Origin: Pseudomonadota bacterium
Lineage (GTDB): Bacteria; Pseudomonadota; Gammaproteobacteria; Xanthomonadales; Rhodanobacteraceae
Reading direction: 5' to 3'
Length of the DNA: 5,058 nt
Assembly (NCBI GenBank): GCA_021798675.1
Contig: JAJZGE010000197.1
Coordinates: 1 to 5,058 of the forward strand
Below the pieces are notes generated by a model, which saw only the letters and a list, made by a program, of their open reading frames with translations, did no database searches and was not told where the DNA came from. Position numbers and translations under genes: made by a program. Shown here in pieces: positions 1 to 5,058 of this stretch (position 1 is the first letter of the stretch; each line of letters opens with the position of its first letter).

Positions 1-619
1 GGACGACACGCGGCAGGGGAATGGCCTGCGCGGGCACGGCCCCGCCGCGGCATTTGCGTACCCAGAGCTGCGGACGCGGCGGGGCTTGCAGCTCCAGGCG
101 CAGCGCCGCCGGCGACGCATTAGACAGGTGGCAACGATCGCGGAACACGAACGCGAGAGCTTGCCCCGTCACCGCGGCCACCTGCAGGCGCCGCAAGGCA
201 CGATCGTCGGCATGATGCGGCCACGCCAGCACTGCGGCGCAGCTGCCCGAGCGCAGGCACTGCTCGGTCGCCCAGAGCACATCCTTCTCACCGGCATCGA
301 CGATGTCCACCCGACGCATATCGACGCCCTGCTGGCGCCAGCCAGCGACACAGGGCGCATACGGCGGCGCCACGATCACCACGTGACGCTGGTTCTGGGT
401 CAACCGCGCGAGCGTGGGCAGTACGAGGCGTAGCTCGCCGATGCCGTCGACGGGTAACAGGATCTCCGACAGCGACGCTTCCGGCCAACCGCCGGCGGGC
501 AACACCGCATCGAGGGCGCGCCAGCCGGTGGGCTGATCGCCGACCGGCACCTCGGGAGCACGACCCCGCCAGACCTGACGCGCGTCGAGCAACGTCGATA
601 GGGAAACCACGGCGCTCAT
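1..619 (-). CDS. imuA: ImuA, translesion-synthesis accessory protein (3' end missing)
   Basis: My reading of the reverse strand from the ATG at 619-617 gives 206 residues with no stop before the window edge. Family hallmarks are the N-terminal VWRGR (residues 16-20), PTGWRALDAVLPAGGWP (30-46) and GIGELRLV (59-66), which match the ImuA/SulA-like family (COG4544), a RecA-like fold. No canonical Walker A (GxxxxGKT) is visible, as is usual for ImuA. In the mycobacterial and Caulobacter mutasomes, ImuA-type proteins act with ImuB and the polymerase DnaE2 in damage-induced mutagenesis. The ATG overlaps the lexA TGA by one base (TGATG), which implies one transcript and probable translational coupling; a GGGG run six bases upstream is only a weak ribosome binding site. 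The visible length is close to a full ImuA, so only a short tail is probably missing. imuB and dnaE2 are expected beyond the left edge, but that is inference. Confidence 0.88.
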   Translation of the reverse strand, partial: MSAVVSLSTLLDARQVWRGRAPEVPVGDQPTGWRALDAVLPAGGWPEASLSEILLPVDGIGELRLVLPTLARLTQNQRHVVIVAPPYAPCVAGWRQQGVDMRRVDIVDAGEKDVLWATEQCLRSGSCAAVLAWPHHADDRALRRLQVAAVTGQALAFVFRDRCHLSNASPAALRLELQAPPRPQLWVRKCRGGAVPAQAIPLPRVV

Positions 620-1248
620 CAGCTGCCCCGCAGCAATCCGGCAAACAGACCTTCAATGGCAAAGTCTTCGGTCGGATCCACGTCGATGGGCCTGAAGCCC
701 GGACTGTTCGGCAGCAAGCGGATCACCTCACCCTTCCAATGCAGCCGCTTGATCGTGAAACGGTCGCCGCCTACACGCGCCGCCACCACCTGGCCGTGAC
801 GGGCTACCGGCGTGGCGTGCACCGCCACCAGATCGCCGTCGAGAATCCCTTCGTCGCGCATCGAGTCGCCGACCACTTTCACCAGGTAATCCGGTCGCAA
901 GCGAAACAGTGAACGGGATACGCGCAGGTGCCGATCGACCCGCGACTCTGAAAACAACGGCTCGCCGGCCGCGATGCGGCCGATCAGCGGCAGCTCCAGC
1001 GTATCGGCATCCATCGGATCGGACTCGCGTACCAACCGGATGCTGCGGGCGCGGTGGGGTTCGAGCGTCAACCGGCCTTTGGCTTCCAGTGAGCGGACAT
1101 GCTTGAGCACCGCACTGACGCTGCCGATCCCCAGCGCTTCGCCGATTTCTTCGAGGGTGGGCGACTGCCCGTCCCGCGCGATCCGGGTGCGGATGAAGGC
1201 AAGGACGTTGGACTGGCGGTGGGTGAGCTGCAGGGTCATGGCTGGCAT
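619..1248 (-). CDS. lexA: LexA family SOS repressor and self-cleaving protease
   Basis: This is a 209-residue LexA, close to the usual 200-210. Residues 4-70 form the winged-helix DNA-binding domain (LTHRQSNVLAFIRTRI, then SPTLEEIGEALGIGSVSAVL). Residues 84-209 form the S24 peptidase domain, with the Ala94-Gly95 cleavage site (IAAGEPLF), the catalytic Ser129 (VGDSM) and the catalytic Lys167 (FTIKRL). All autocleavage residues are therefore intact. The frame stays open to an ATG at 1302, but the ATG at 1248 is preferred: AGGTGA lies just upstream, the product has the normal LexA length, and the extra 18 residues (MVWRGLFSS...) are unlike the family. A third option is the ATG at 1239 (MTLQLT). 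The recognition helix (SVSAVLKH) differs from that of E. coli (SPNAAEEH), so a non-enterobacterial operator is expected. It leads an operon with imuA, which resembles LexA2 loci; whether it is the only LexA cannot be told here. Confidence 0.95.
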   Translation of the reverse strand: MPAMTLQLTHRQSNVLAFIRTRIARDGQSPTLEEIGEALGIGSVSAVLKHVRSLEAKGRLTLEPHRARSIRLVRESDPMDADTLELPLIGRIAAGEPLFSESRVDRHLRVSRSLFRLRPDYLVKVVGDSMRDEGILDGDLVAVHATPVARHGQVVAARVGGDRFTIKRLHWKGEVIRLLPNSPGFRPIDVDPTEDFAIEGLFAGLLRGS

Positions 1249-1250
1249 AG

Positions 1251-1270
1251 TTTCACCTATTTGGGTGAAA
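1251..1270. promoter_or_regulatory. Candidate LexA operator: perfect TTTCACC-N6-GGTGAAA palindrome
   Basis: Two perfect 7-base arms (1251-1257 and 1264-1270) flank a 6-base spacer, so the dyad is symmetric over 20 bases, the right size for a LexA dimer. It begins two bases upstream of the lexA ATG and contains most of the lexA ribosome binding site. Autoregulation is general for LexA, and operators differ between phyla, so a palindrome directly before lexA is the natural candidate. It does not match the E. coli box (CTGT-N8-ACAG), the alphaproteobacterial box (GTTC-N7-GTTC) or the Gram-positive box (GAAC-N4-GTTC). Alternatively it may act in the lexA mRNA as a hairpin hiding the ribosome binding site. 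The symmetry is seen; the LexA assignment is inferred. Confidence 0.55.
1253..1258 (-). promoter_or_regulatory. lexA ribosome binding site (decides the start)
   Basis: On the minus strand AGGTGA ends four bases before the ATG at 1248; measured from AGG the spacing is seven bases. It supports the 209-residue LexA over the longer frame from 1302, which would translate through this site, and over the ATG at 1239, for which the spacing is too long. Its bases are part of the right arm (in lexA orientation) of the palindrome. Confidence 0.65.
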
Positions 1271-1297
1271 ATGGAAGATGAAAAAAGACCCCTCCAA
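1268..1297 (-). promoter_or_regulatory. Weak candidate lexA promoter
   Basis: On the minus strand TTGGAG (1297-1292) could be a -35 box, and CATTTT (1273-1268), 18 bases on, a poor -10 box. The -10 would overlap the outer edge of the palindrome, a position where a bound repressor would block RNA polymerase. The -10 match is only three of six bases, so this is a tentative placement based mainly on the AT-rich context and on geometry. Confidence 0.22.
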
Positions 1298-1440
1298 ACC
1301 ATTTGAGACGGATCAAGGGTTTAGCGCAGCGAGCGATGCCGGCGTCGAACGCCGTCTGCACGCCAGCGTCCATCGTGGCCGTCTCACGGGATGAGATGGC
1401 GGCGCGATTCACTGCTCTCCTCACACACCCAGGCCACCGC

Positions 1441-3849
1441 ATGAACGCCCTTCCCGATCGCTACGCTTCCGACGAGCTGGTCCTGCGCGACCCAAGCGAT
1501 GGCCGCACGCTGGCCCAGCGGCTGACGAAGCGCTATGCGGCGCGGATCACCGGGGCGTTTGTCGTGCCGGGTCGGGAAGGTTCCTTTGCGCCGTTGCCGG
1601 AAGATCTGCCCCCTGCGCTCGCGCAAGCCCTGCGCTCGCGGGGTATCGAGCAGCTGTATAGCCATCAGGCGCAGGCGTGGGCCGCCGCGCAATCGGGCGC
1701 GCACGTCGCCATCGTCACCCCCACCGCCTCGGGCAAGTCGCTGTGCTACACGCTGCCGGTCATCACCGCGGCGATGACGCAGCACGCCAAGGCGCTGTAT
1801 CTGTTTCCGACCAAAGCGCTGGCGCAGGATCAGGTGGCCGAGCTGCTCGAACTCAATCAGGCCGGCGCGCTGGGCGTGAAGGCCTTCACCTTTGATGGCG
1901 ATACGCCCGGTGATGCGCGCCAGGCCATCCGGTTGCATGGCGACATCGTGGTCAGCAATCCGGACATGTTGCACCAGGCGATCCTGCCGCATCACACCAA
2001 GTGGGCGCAGTTCTTCGAGAACCTGCGCTATGTGGTGATCGACGAGGTGCACACCTACCGCGGCGTGTTCGGCTCGCACGTGGCCAATGTGATCCGCCGG
2101 TTGAAGCGGGTGTGCGCGTTCTACGGGGTAACTCCGCAGTTCATCCTGTGCTCCGCCACCATCGGCAATCCCAAGGAGCACGCCGAAGCGTTGATCGAGG
2201 ATGTCGTCACCGCGATCACCGAAAGCGGCGCGCCGACCGGCGACAAGCATGTATTGCTGTGGAATCCGCCGGTGGTCAACCCGGATCTTGGCCTGCGGGC
2301 CTCGGCACGCTCGCAGACCAACCGCATCGCGCGATTGGCGATCAAGTCCGGCATGAAGACGCTGGTGTTTGCGCAATCGCGCACCATGGTCGAAGTGCTG
2401 ACCAAATACCTGAAGGACGTGTTCGACAGCGATCCGCGCAAGCCTGCGCGGATCCGCGCCTACCGCGGCGGCTACCTGCCCAAGGAACGGCGCGCGGCGG
2501 AACGCGCCATGCGTGCCGGCACCATCGACGGCATCGTGAGCACCTCCGCGCTGGAACTGGGCGTGGACATCGGCAGCCTCGATGTCGTGGTGCTCAATGG
2601 CTACCCCGGCTCCGTCGCCGCCACCTGGCAGCGCTTCGGCCGCGCCGGTCGCCGGCAGCAGTCGGCGCTGGGGGTGCTGGTAGCCAGCTCCGACCCGCTC
2701 GATCAATACCTGGTGCGGCACCCGGAGTTTTTCCAGGGCGCCACACCCGAACACGCCCGCATCCAGCCCGATCAGCCGCTGATCCTGCTCGACCACATTC
2801 GCTGCGCCGCCTTCGAGCTGCCCTTCATCGGCGAGGAGCTGTTCGGCACCGAAGTGGCGACGCCCTGGCTCGACGTACTGGGCGAGGAAGGCGTGCTGCA
2901 TCGCGAGGGGGATCGCTGGGAGTGGATTGCCGACAGCTACCCCGCCGTCGCGGTGTCGCTGCGCTCGGTGGCCGACGGCAACTTCGTGGTGGTCGATCGC
3001 ACGGACGGCCGGCAGACGATCATTGCCGAGGTGGACTACACCGCCGCGCCGGTGACGCTGTATGAGGGCGCCATCCACATGATCCAGTCCGTGCCCTACC
3101 AGGTGGAACGGCTCGACTGGGAAGGCCGCAAGGCCTACGTCACCCGCACCCACGTGGACTATTACACCGACGCGATCGACTACACCAAGCTCAAGGTGAT
3201 CGACTGTTTCGATACGTCCCATGCCGGATGTGGGTCGGCGCACCACGGCGAAGTACATGTCGTGCGGCGCGTGCCGGGCTACAAGAAAATCCGCTTCTAC
3301 TCGCACGAGAACATCGGCTACGGCCCGGTCAACCTGCCCGATCAGGAGTTGCATACGACGGCGGTCTGGTGGCAGCTCGCGCAGGTGGTGCTGGAGTCGG
3401 CCTTCGAGGCGCGCCAACAGGCGCTGGATGGATTCCTGGGTGCGGCCTACGCGTTGCACATCGTGGCGACCGTGGCCGTGATGGCTGAAGCACGCGATCT
3501 GCAGAAGTCCGTGGGCAGTGGCGACGGCGCGTGGTTCGTCAGTGCGGATATCACCGGACGCGGACAGATCCGCGGCAGCGATGGGCAGCCGACCGCTTTG
3601 GCGGCCGATGCCCCGTTCACGCCGACGGTCTACCTCTACGACGCATTCCCCGGCGGGATCGGTCAGAGCGAACCGCTGTTCCACCGGCGCGAGGATCTGG
3701 TGGCGCAATCGGTGACCCTGATCGAACGCTGCGATTGTCGCGGCGGCTGTCCGGGCTGCGTGGGGCCGGTGCTCGCGGCCGATGAGGAGGCGACCACGAC
3801 GCCCAAGGCGCTGGCGCTGCGCGTGCTGGCGCTGCTGGTGGCCTTGTGA
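1441..3849 (+). CDS. mrfA: MrfA/YprA-type DExH DNA repair helicase with C-terminal zinc site
   Basis: This is an 802-residue superfamily 2 helicase closely resembling Bacillus subtilis MrfA (YprA, about 750 residues). Motifs in order, numbered from the ATG at 1441: Q-like YSHQAQAW (73-80), Walker A TPTASGKS (93-100), DEVH (201-204), SAT (238-240), motif V STSALELGVDIG (367-378) and motif VI QRFGRAGRR (397-405). NPDMLHQAILPHHTKW and HTYRGVFGSHVANVIRRLKR are near-signature strings of the family. The DUF1998/MrfA zinc-binding region near the C-terminus ends in C764-x-C766-x3-C770-x2-C773. In B. subtilis MrfA acts with the nuclease MrfB to excise mitomycin C adducts independently of UvrA. The frame is open to a TTG at 1303; the ATG at 1441 is chosen because it already gives more N-terminus than the Bacillus protein and the extra 46 residues look non-native. 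The ATG at 1396, preceded by GGGA, is the main alternative. The stop overlaps mrfB. Confidence 0.93.
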   Translation: MNALPDRYASDELVLRDPSDGRTLAQRLTKRYAARITGAFVVPGREGSFAPLPEDLPPALAQALRSRGIEQLYSHQAQAWAAAQSGAHVAIVTPTASGKSLCYTLPVITAAMTQHAKALYLFPTKALAQDQVAELLELNQAGALGVKAFTFDGDTPGDARQAIRLHGDIVVSNPDMLHQAILPHHTKWAQFFENLRYVVIDEVHTYRGVFGSHVANVIRRLKRVCAFYGVTPQFILCSATIGNPKEHAEALIEDVVTAITESGAPTGDKHVLLWNPPVVNPDLGLRASARSQTNRIARLAIKSGMKTLVFAQSRTMVEVLTKYLKDVFDSDPRKPARIRAYRGGYLPKERRAAERAMRAGTIDGIVSTSALELGVDIGSLDVVVLNGYPGSVAATWQRFGRAGRRQQSALGVLVASSDPLDQYLVRHPEFFQGATPEHARIQPDQPLILLDHIRCAAFELPFIGEELFGTEVATPWLDVLGEEGVLHREGDRWEWIADSYPAVAVSLRSVADGNFVVVDRTDGRQTIIAEVDYTAAPVTLYEGAIHMIQSVPYQVERLDWEGRKAYVTRTHVDYYTDAIDYTKLKVIDCFDTSHAGCGSAHHGEVHVVRRVPGYKKIRFYSHENIGYGPVNLPDQELHTTAVWWQLAQVVLESAFEARQQALDGFLGAAYALHIVATVAVMAEARDLQKSVGSGDGAWFVSADITGRGQIRGSDGQPTALAADAPFTPTVYLYDAFPGGIGQSEPLFHRREDLVAQSVTLIERCDCRGGCPGCVGPVLAADEEATTTPKALALRVLALLVAL

Positions 3850-4670
3850 GCGCACTGGCGGCGCGATTGCGCAAGCTGCGCGTGCAGTCGGGTCAATCGC
3901 AGGCATCCGCAGGAACCGCGGCAAGGCCCACCCTGGCGCCGGAGGTTCTTCGACTGATTCAGGGACGCTCGCGCATGCAGGGCGGGGCATCGCGTGTCAC
4001 GTCCAGTGACCGCATGGTGCCCGGAGTTGAGATCGCATCGGGGCTGTTCCTCACCGAAGCGATCATGGCGTGGGGGCGACCTTCCCCCTTGATCGACACC
4101 GCGTTTGCGCTGTGGGAGGAACCTGTGGCTCATCGCCGGCTGTTGCACTTCGATACCGAGACGACGGGCCTGGCGGGAGGCACGGGTACGCGGGCGTGGA
4201 TGATTGGCGCCGCGGACTGGCTGACCGATGGGCGATTTCGAGTGCGCCAGTTGACCACGGTCACCATGGGTGCCGAAGCCGCCATGCTGCGAACGTTTGC
4301 TACGTGGCTGCAGCCCGACACGGTGCTCGTCAGCTACAACGGCAAGTGCTACGACGCACCGCTGCTGAAGACGCGCTATCGCTTGGCCCGGCTACCGGAT
4401 CCGTTGACCGGGCTCGGACATCTGGACCTGCTGCATCCCGTGCGCCGACACTGGAAGGGCGTATGGGAGAACTGCCGGCTGGCCACCGCCGAGCGCGAGC
4501 TGCTCGGCGTGGTGCGGGAAGACGATTTGCCCGGCTCGGAAGCGCCGGCCGCGTGGCTCAGCTATTTGCGCGGAGGGTCGGCACTGAACGTGAGGCGAGT
4601 GTTGGCGCACAACAGCCAAGACCTGAAGAGCTTGGCTGGCGTGCTGCTACGCTTGGCCCGATTGCCTTAA
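3846..4670 (+). CDS. mrfB: MrfB/YprB-type DEDD RNase H-like exonuclease
   Basis: The 274-residue product starts at a GTG that overlaps the mrfA stop (GTGA, four bases), a typical coupled operon junction. The N-terminus SALAARLRKLR fits the short basic helix that opens YprB proteins. The RNase_H_2/DnaQ-like fold shows the catalytic set: motif I LHFDTETTGLAGGTG with D103 and E105; motif II VSYNGKCYDAPLL with D170; HLDLLHPVRRHW with D194; and the last motif HNSQDLKSLAGVL with D259. ELLGVVREDDLPGSEAP and the WLSYLRGG segment are also characteristic of the family. MrfB is the nuclease partner of MrfA in B. subtilis, and the adjacent helicase here supports the same role. It ends right after the last catalytic motif, so the C-terminal TPR-like region of the roughly 410-residue Bacillus protein is absent. 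No signal peptide or membrane segment is seen, so it should be cytoplasmic. Confidence 0.9.
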   Translation: MSALAARLRKLRVQSGQSQASAGTAARPTLAPEVLRLIQGRSRMQGGASRVTSSDRMVPGVEIASGLFLTEAIMAWGRPSPLIDTAFALWEEPVAHRRLLHFDTETTGLAGGTGTRAWMIGAADWLTDGRFRVRQLTTVTMGAEAAMLRTFATWLQPDTVLVSYNGKCYDAPLLKTRYRLARLPDPLTGLGHLDLLHPVRRHWKGVWENCRLATAERELLGVVREDDLPGSEAPAAWLSYLRGGSALNVRRVLAHNSQDLKSLAGVLLRLARLP

Positions 4671-4850
4671 TGACGGGTCCGGGCACATGCTGTAAACGTT
4701 CGTCCGCAAGCCGATGCATGCCTGCAAATGCCGATGACCCCTGTGGCTGGATCGCGATTTTGGTCATAGGCGGGAAGTGCTTTAGGTCCCGGGGCAGTTC
4801 AACAAATTCAGGATGGCATCCTCGGAACCGGCAGCAGTCCACCTGAGAGT
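4671..4850. other. Intergenic spacer after mrfB, nothing recognised
   Basis: This stretch follows the mrfB TAA and lies between convergent genes. By hand count 4681-4860 is about 58% GC, lower than the coding DNA on its left. I found no tRNA, no hairpin with a T-run and no credible reading frame; the short minus-strand frame reaching 4842 runs antisense into mrfB and looks like chance. A small GGATG-G-CATCC dyad at 4811-4821 is too short to interpret. How mrfAB transcription ends is not evident. Confidence 0.6.
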
Positions 4851-4886
4851 GTCTCCCCCAGGCAAATGCCTGGGGGAGACGCCTAC
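4851..4886 (-). repeat. REP-like hairpin with GTAG head
   Basis: A perfect 14-base inverted repeat (arms 4851-4864 and 4867-4880, separated by AA) would fold as a strong GC-rich stem with a small loop. Read on the minus strand it is preceded by GTAG (4886-4883) within TGTTGTAGG. A GTAG or GTGG tetranucleotide followed by a hairpin is the structural signature of bacterial REP elements, which are abundant in Xanthomonadales and are mobilised or maintained by RAYT transposases. There is no T-run on either side, so it is not a standard intrinsic terminator. It lies seven bases after the stop of the leftward gene and could still stabilise or end that transcript. Its copy number in the genome is unknown, so the REP call is an inference. 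Confidence 0.5.
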
Positions 4887-4892
4887 AACAGG

Positions 4893-5058
4893 CTAAAACG
4901 AACCGCCCAACTGAACTTTCGTCCGCTGGCCGGTCGACGGGTCGTACAGTTCCGTGTAGTAGCGCACGAGCGCACGTTCAACGATTTCCACGCTGAACTC
5001 CTTCGTCTCGGTGTCGGCCGCAAGATCGCGAGCCATCCAGTCAGGTAAGTTGATTAGA
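4893..5058 (-). CDS. C-terminal fragment of an unrecognised protein
   Basis: Reading the minus strand from 5057 gives 54 residues ending at TAG (4895-4893). The sequence begins LINLPDWMARDLAADTET, continues KEFSVEIVERALVRYY and ends QRTKVQLGGSF. The 5' part lies beyond the right edge, so no start can be assigned. The mixture of acidic, basic and aromatic residues with an amphipathic middle segment looks like a genuine soluble protein tail, unlike the Arg/Pro/Ala-rich shadow frames common in this GC-rich DNA. I do not recognise the family and give no function. It converges on mrfAB and is probably an independent unit. An internal ATG (residue 8) could instead start a tiny gene, but no ribosome binding site is obvious. 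Confidence 0.5.
   Translation of the reverse strand, partial: LINLPDWMARDLAADTETKEFSVEIVERALVRYYTELYDPSTGQRTKVQLGGSF

Larger units (their letters stand above)
1249..1440. promoter_or_regulatory. Divergent control region between lexA and mrfA
   Basis: These 192 bases separate the start codons of the two divergent operons and must hold both promoters unless mrfA starts further upstream. The stretch 1261-1300 is about 43% GC by hand count, far below the coding regions, as expected of promoter DNA. It includes a run of six A (1281-1286) and the perfect inverted repeat at 1251-1270. From about 1320 onward the sequence is again GC-rich, and I see no further repeat or RNA gene. No convincing plus-strand sigma-70 promoter for mrfA was found: TTGAGA at 1303-1308 resembles a -35 box but has no -10 partner at the right spacing. 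Confidence 0.7.

Noticed and set aside
288..662. Minus-strand frame overlapping the lexA-imuA junction
   Set aside because: The product is Arg/Ala-rich and out of frame with both imuA and lexA, whose family motifs are clear in the other frames.
877..889. TTTCACC followed by AGGTAA inside lexA, resembling the operator arm
   Set aside because: It encodes the conserved VKVVGDSM region of the protease domain, its second half is imperfect and the spacing is wrong, so codon constraint explains it.
2001..3065. 354-codon plus-strand frame inside mrfA
   Set aside because: It is out of frame with the helicase motifs and very Arg-rich; a frame shadow rather than an overlapping gene.
1384..3990. An 868-codon open frame on the minus strand, antisense to mrfA
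   Set aside because: It lies opposite a helicase with all motifs intact. Its product is rich in Arg, His, Gly and Ala with no recognisable domain, the usual shadow of a GC-rich coding strand.
4558..4842. Minus-strand frame in the spacer downstream of mrfB
   Set aside because: Half of it is antisense to the conserved C-terminus of mrfB, and there is no ribosome binding site or recognisable domain.
4851..4880. Hairpin as a standard Rho-independent terminator
   Set aside because: Neither side is followed by a T-run on the corresponding strand, so the usual terminator structure is not met.
4866..5048. Plus-strand 60-codon frame at the right edge
   Set aside because: It starts within the hairpin, has an Arg-rich composition, and is antisense to the more protein-like minus-strand tail.

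Overview
The window looks like a chromosomal DNA-damage-response locus from a GC-rich proteobacterium. Four genes, all DNA repair or SOS functions, sit in two divergent operons. A non-enterobacterial LexA directly followed by imuA is the start of the lexA-imuA-imuB-dnaE2 mutagenesis cassette known from Xanthomonadales, pseudomonads and relatives. A REP-like hairpin headed by GTAG near the right end also fits Xanthomonadales. I therefore favour a xanthomonad or Rhodanobacter/Dyella-type gammaproteobacterium, with moderate confidence and no database support.

Layout: 1-619 (minus) holds most of imuA, whose 3' end runs off the window. 619-1248 (minus) is lexA, whose stop codon overlaps the imuA start by one base. 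1249-1440 is the divergent control region; an AT-rich patch carries a perfect inverted repeat, TTTCACC-N6-GGTGAAA (1251-1270), that also covers the lexA ribosome binding site. 1441-3849 (plus) is an MrfA/YprA-type DExH helicase with a C-terminal four-cysteine zinc site. 3846-4670 (plus) is its partner MrfB/YprB, a DEDD RNase H-like exonuclease that overlaps mrfA by four bases (GTGA). 4671-4850 is non-coding. 4851-4886 is a perfect hairpin, probably a REP element. 4893-5058 (minus) is the C-terminal tail of a gene I do not recognise.

How the genes may work together: LexA would repress its own operon and be inactivated by RecA-stimulated self-cleavage after damage, releasing ImuA and presumably ImuB and DnaE2 beyond the left edge for error-prone translesion synthesis. 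MrfA and MrfB form, in Bacillus subtilis, a UvrA-independent excision pathway for mitomycin C lesions. A back-to-back arrangement with lexA-imuA suggests that lesion removal and lesion bypass could be co-induced from one control region. That link is inference from gene order and from the palindrome; the protein families themselves are well supported.
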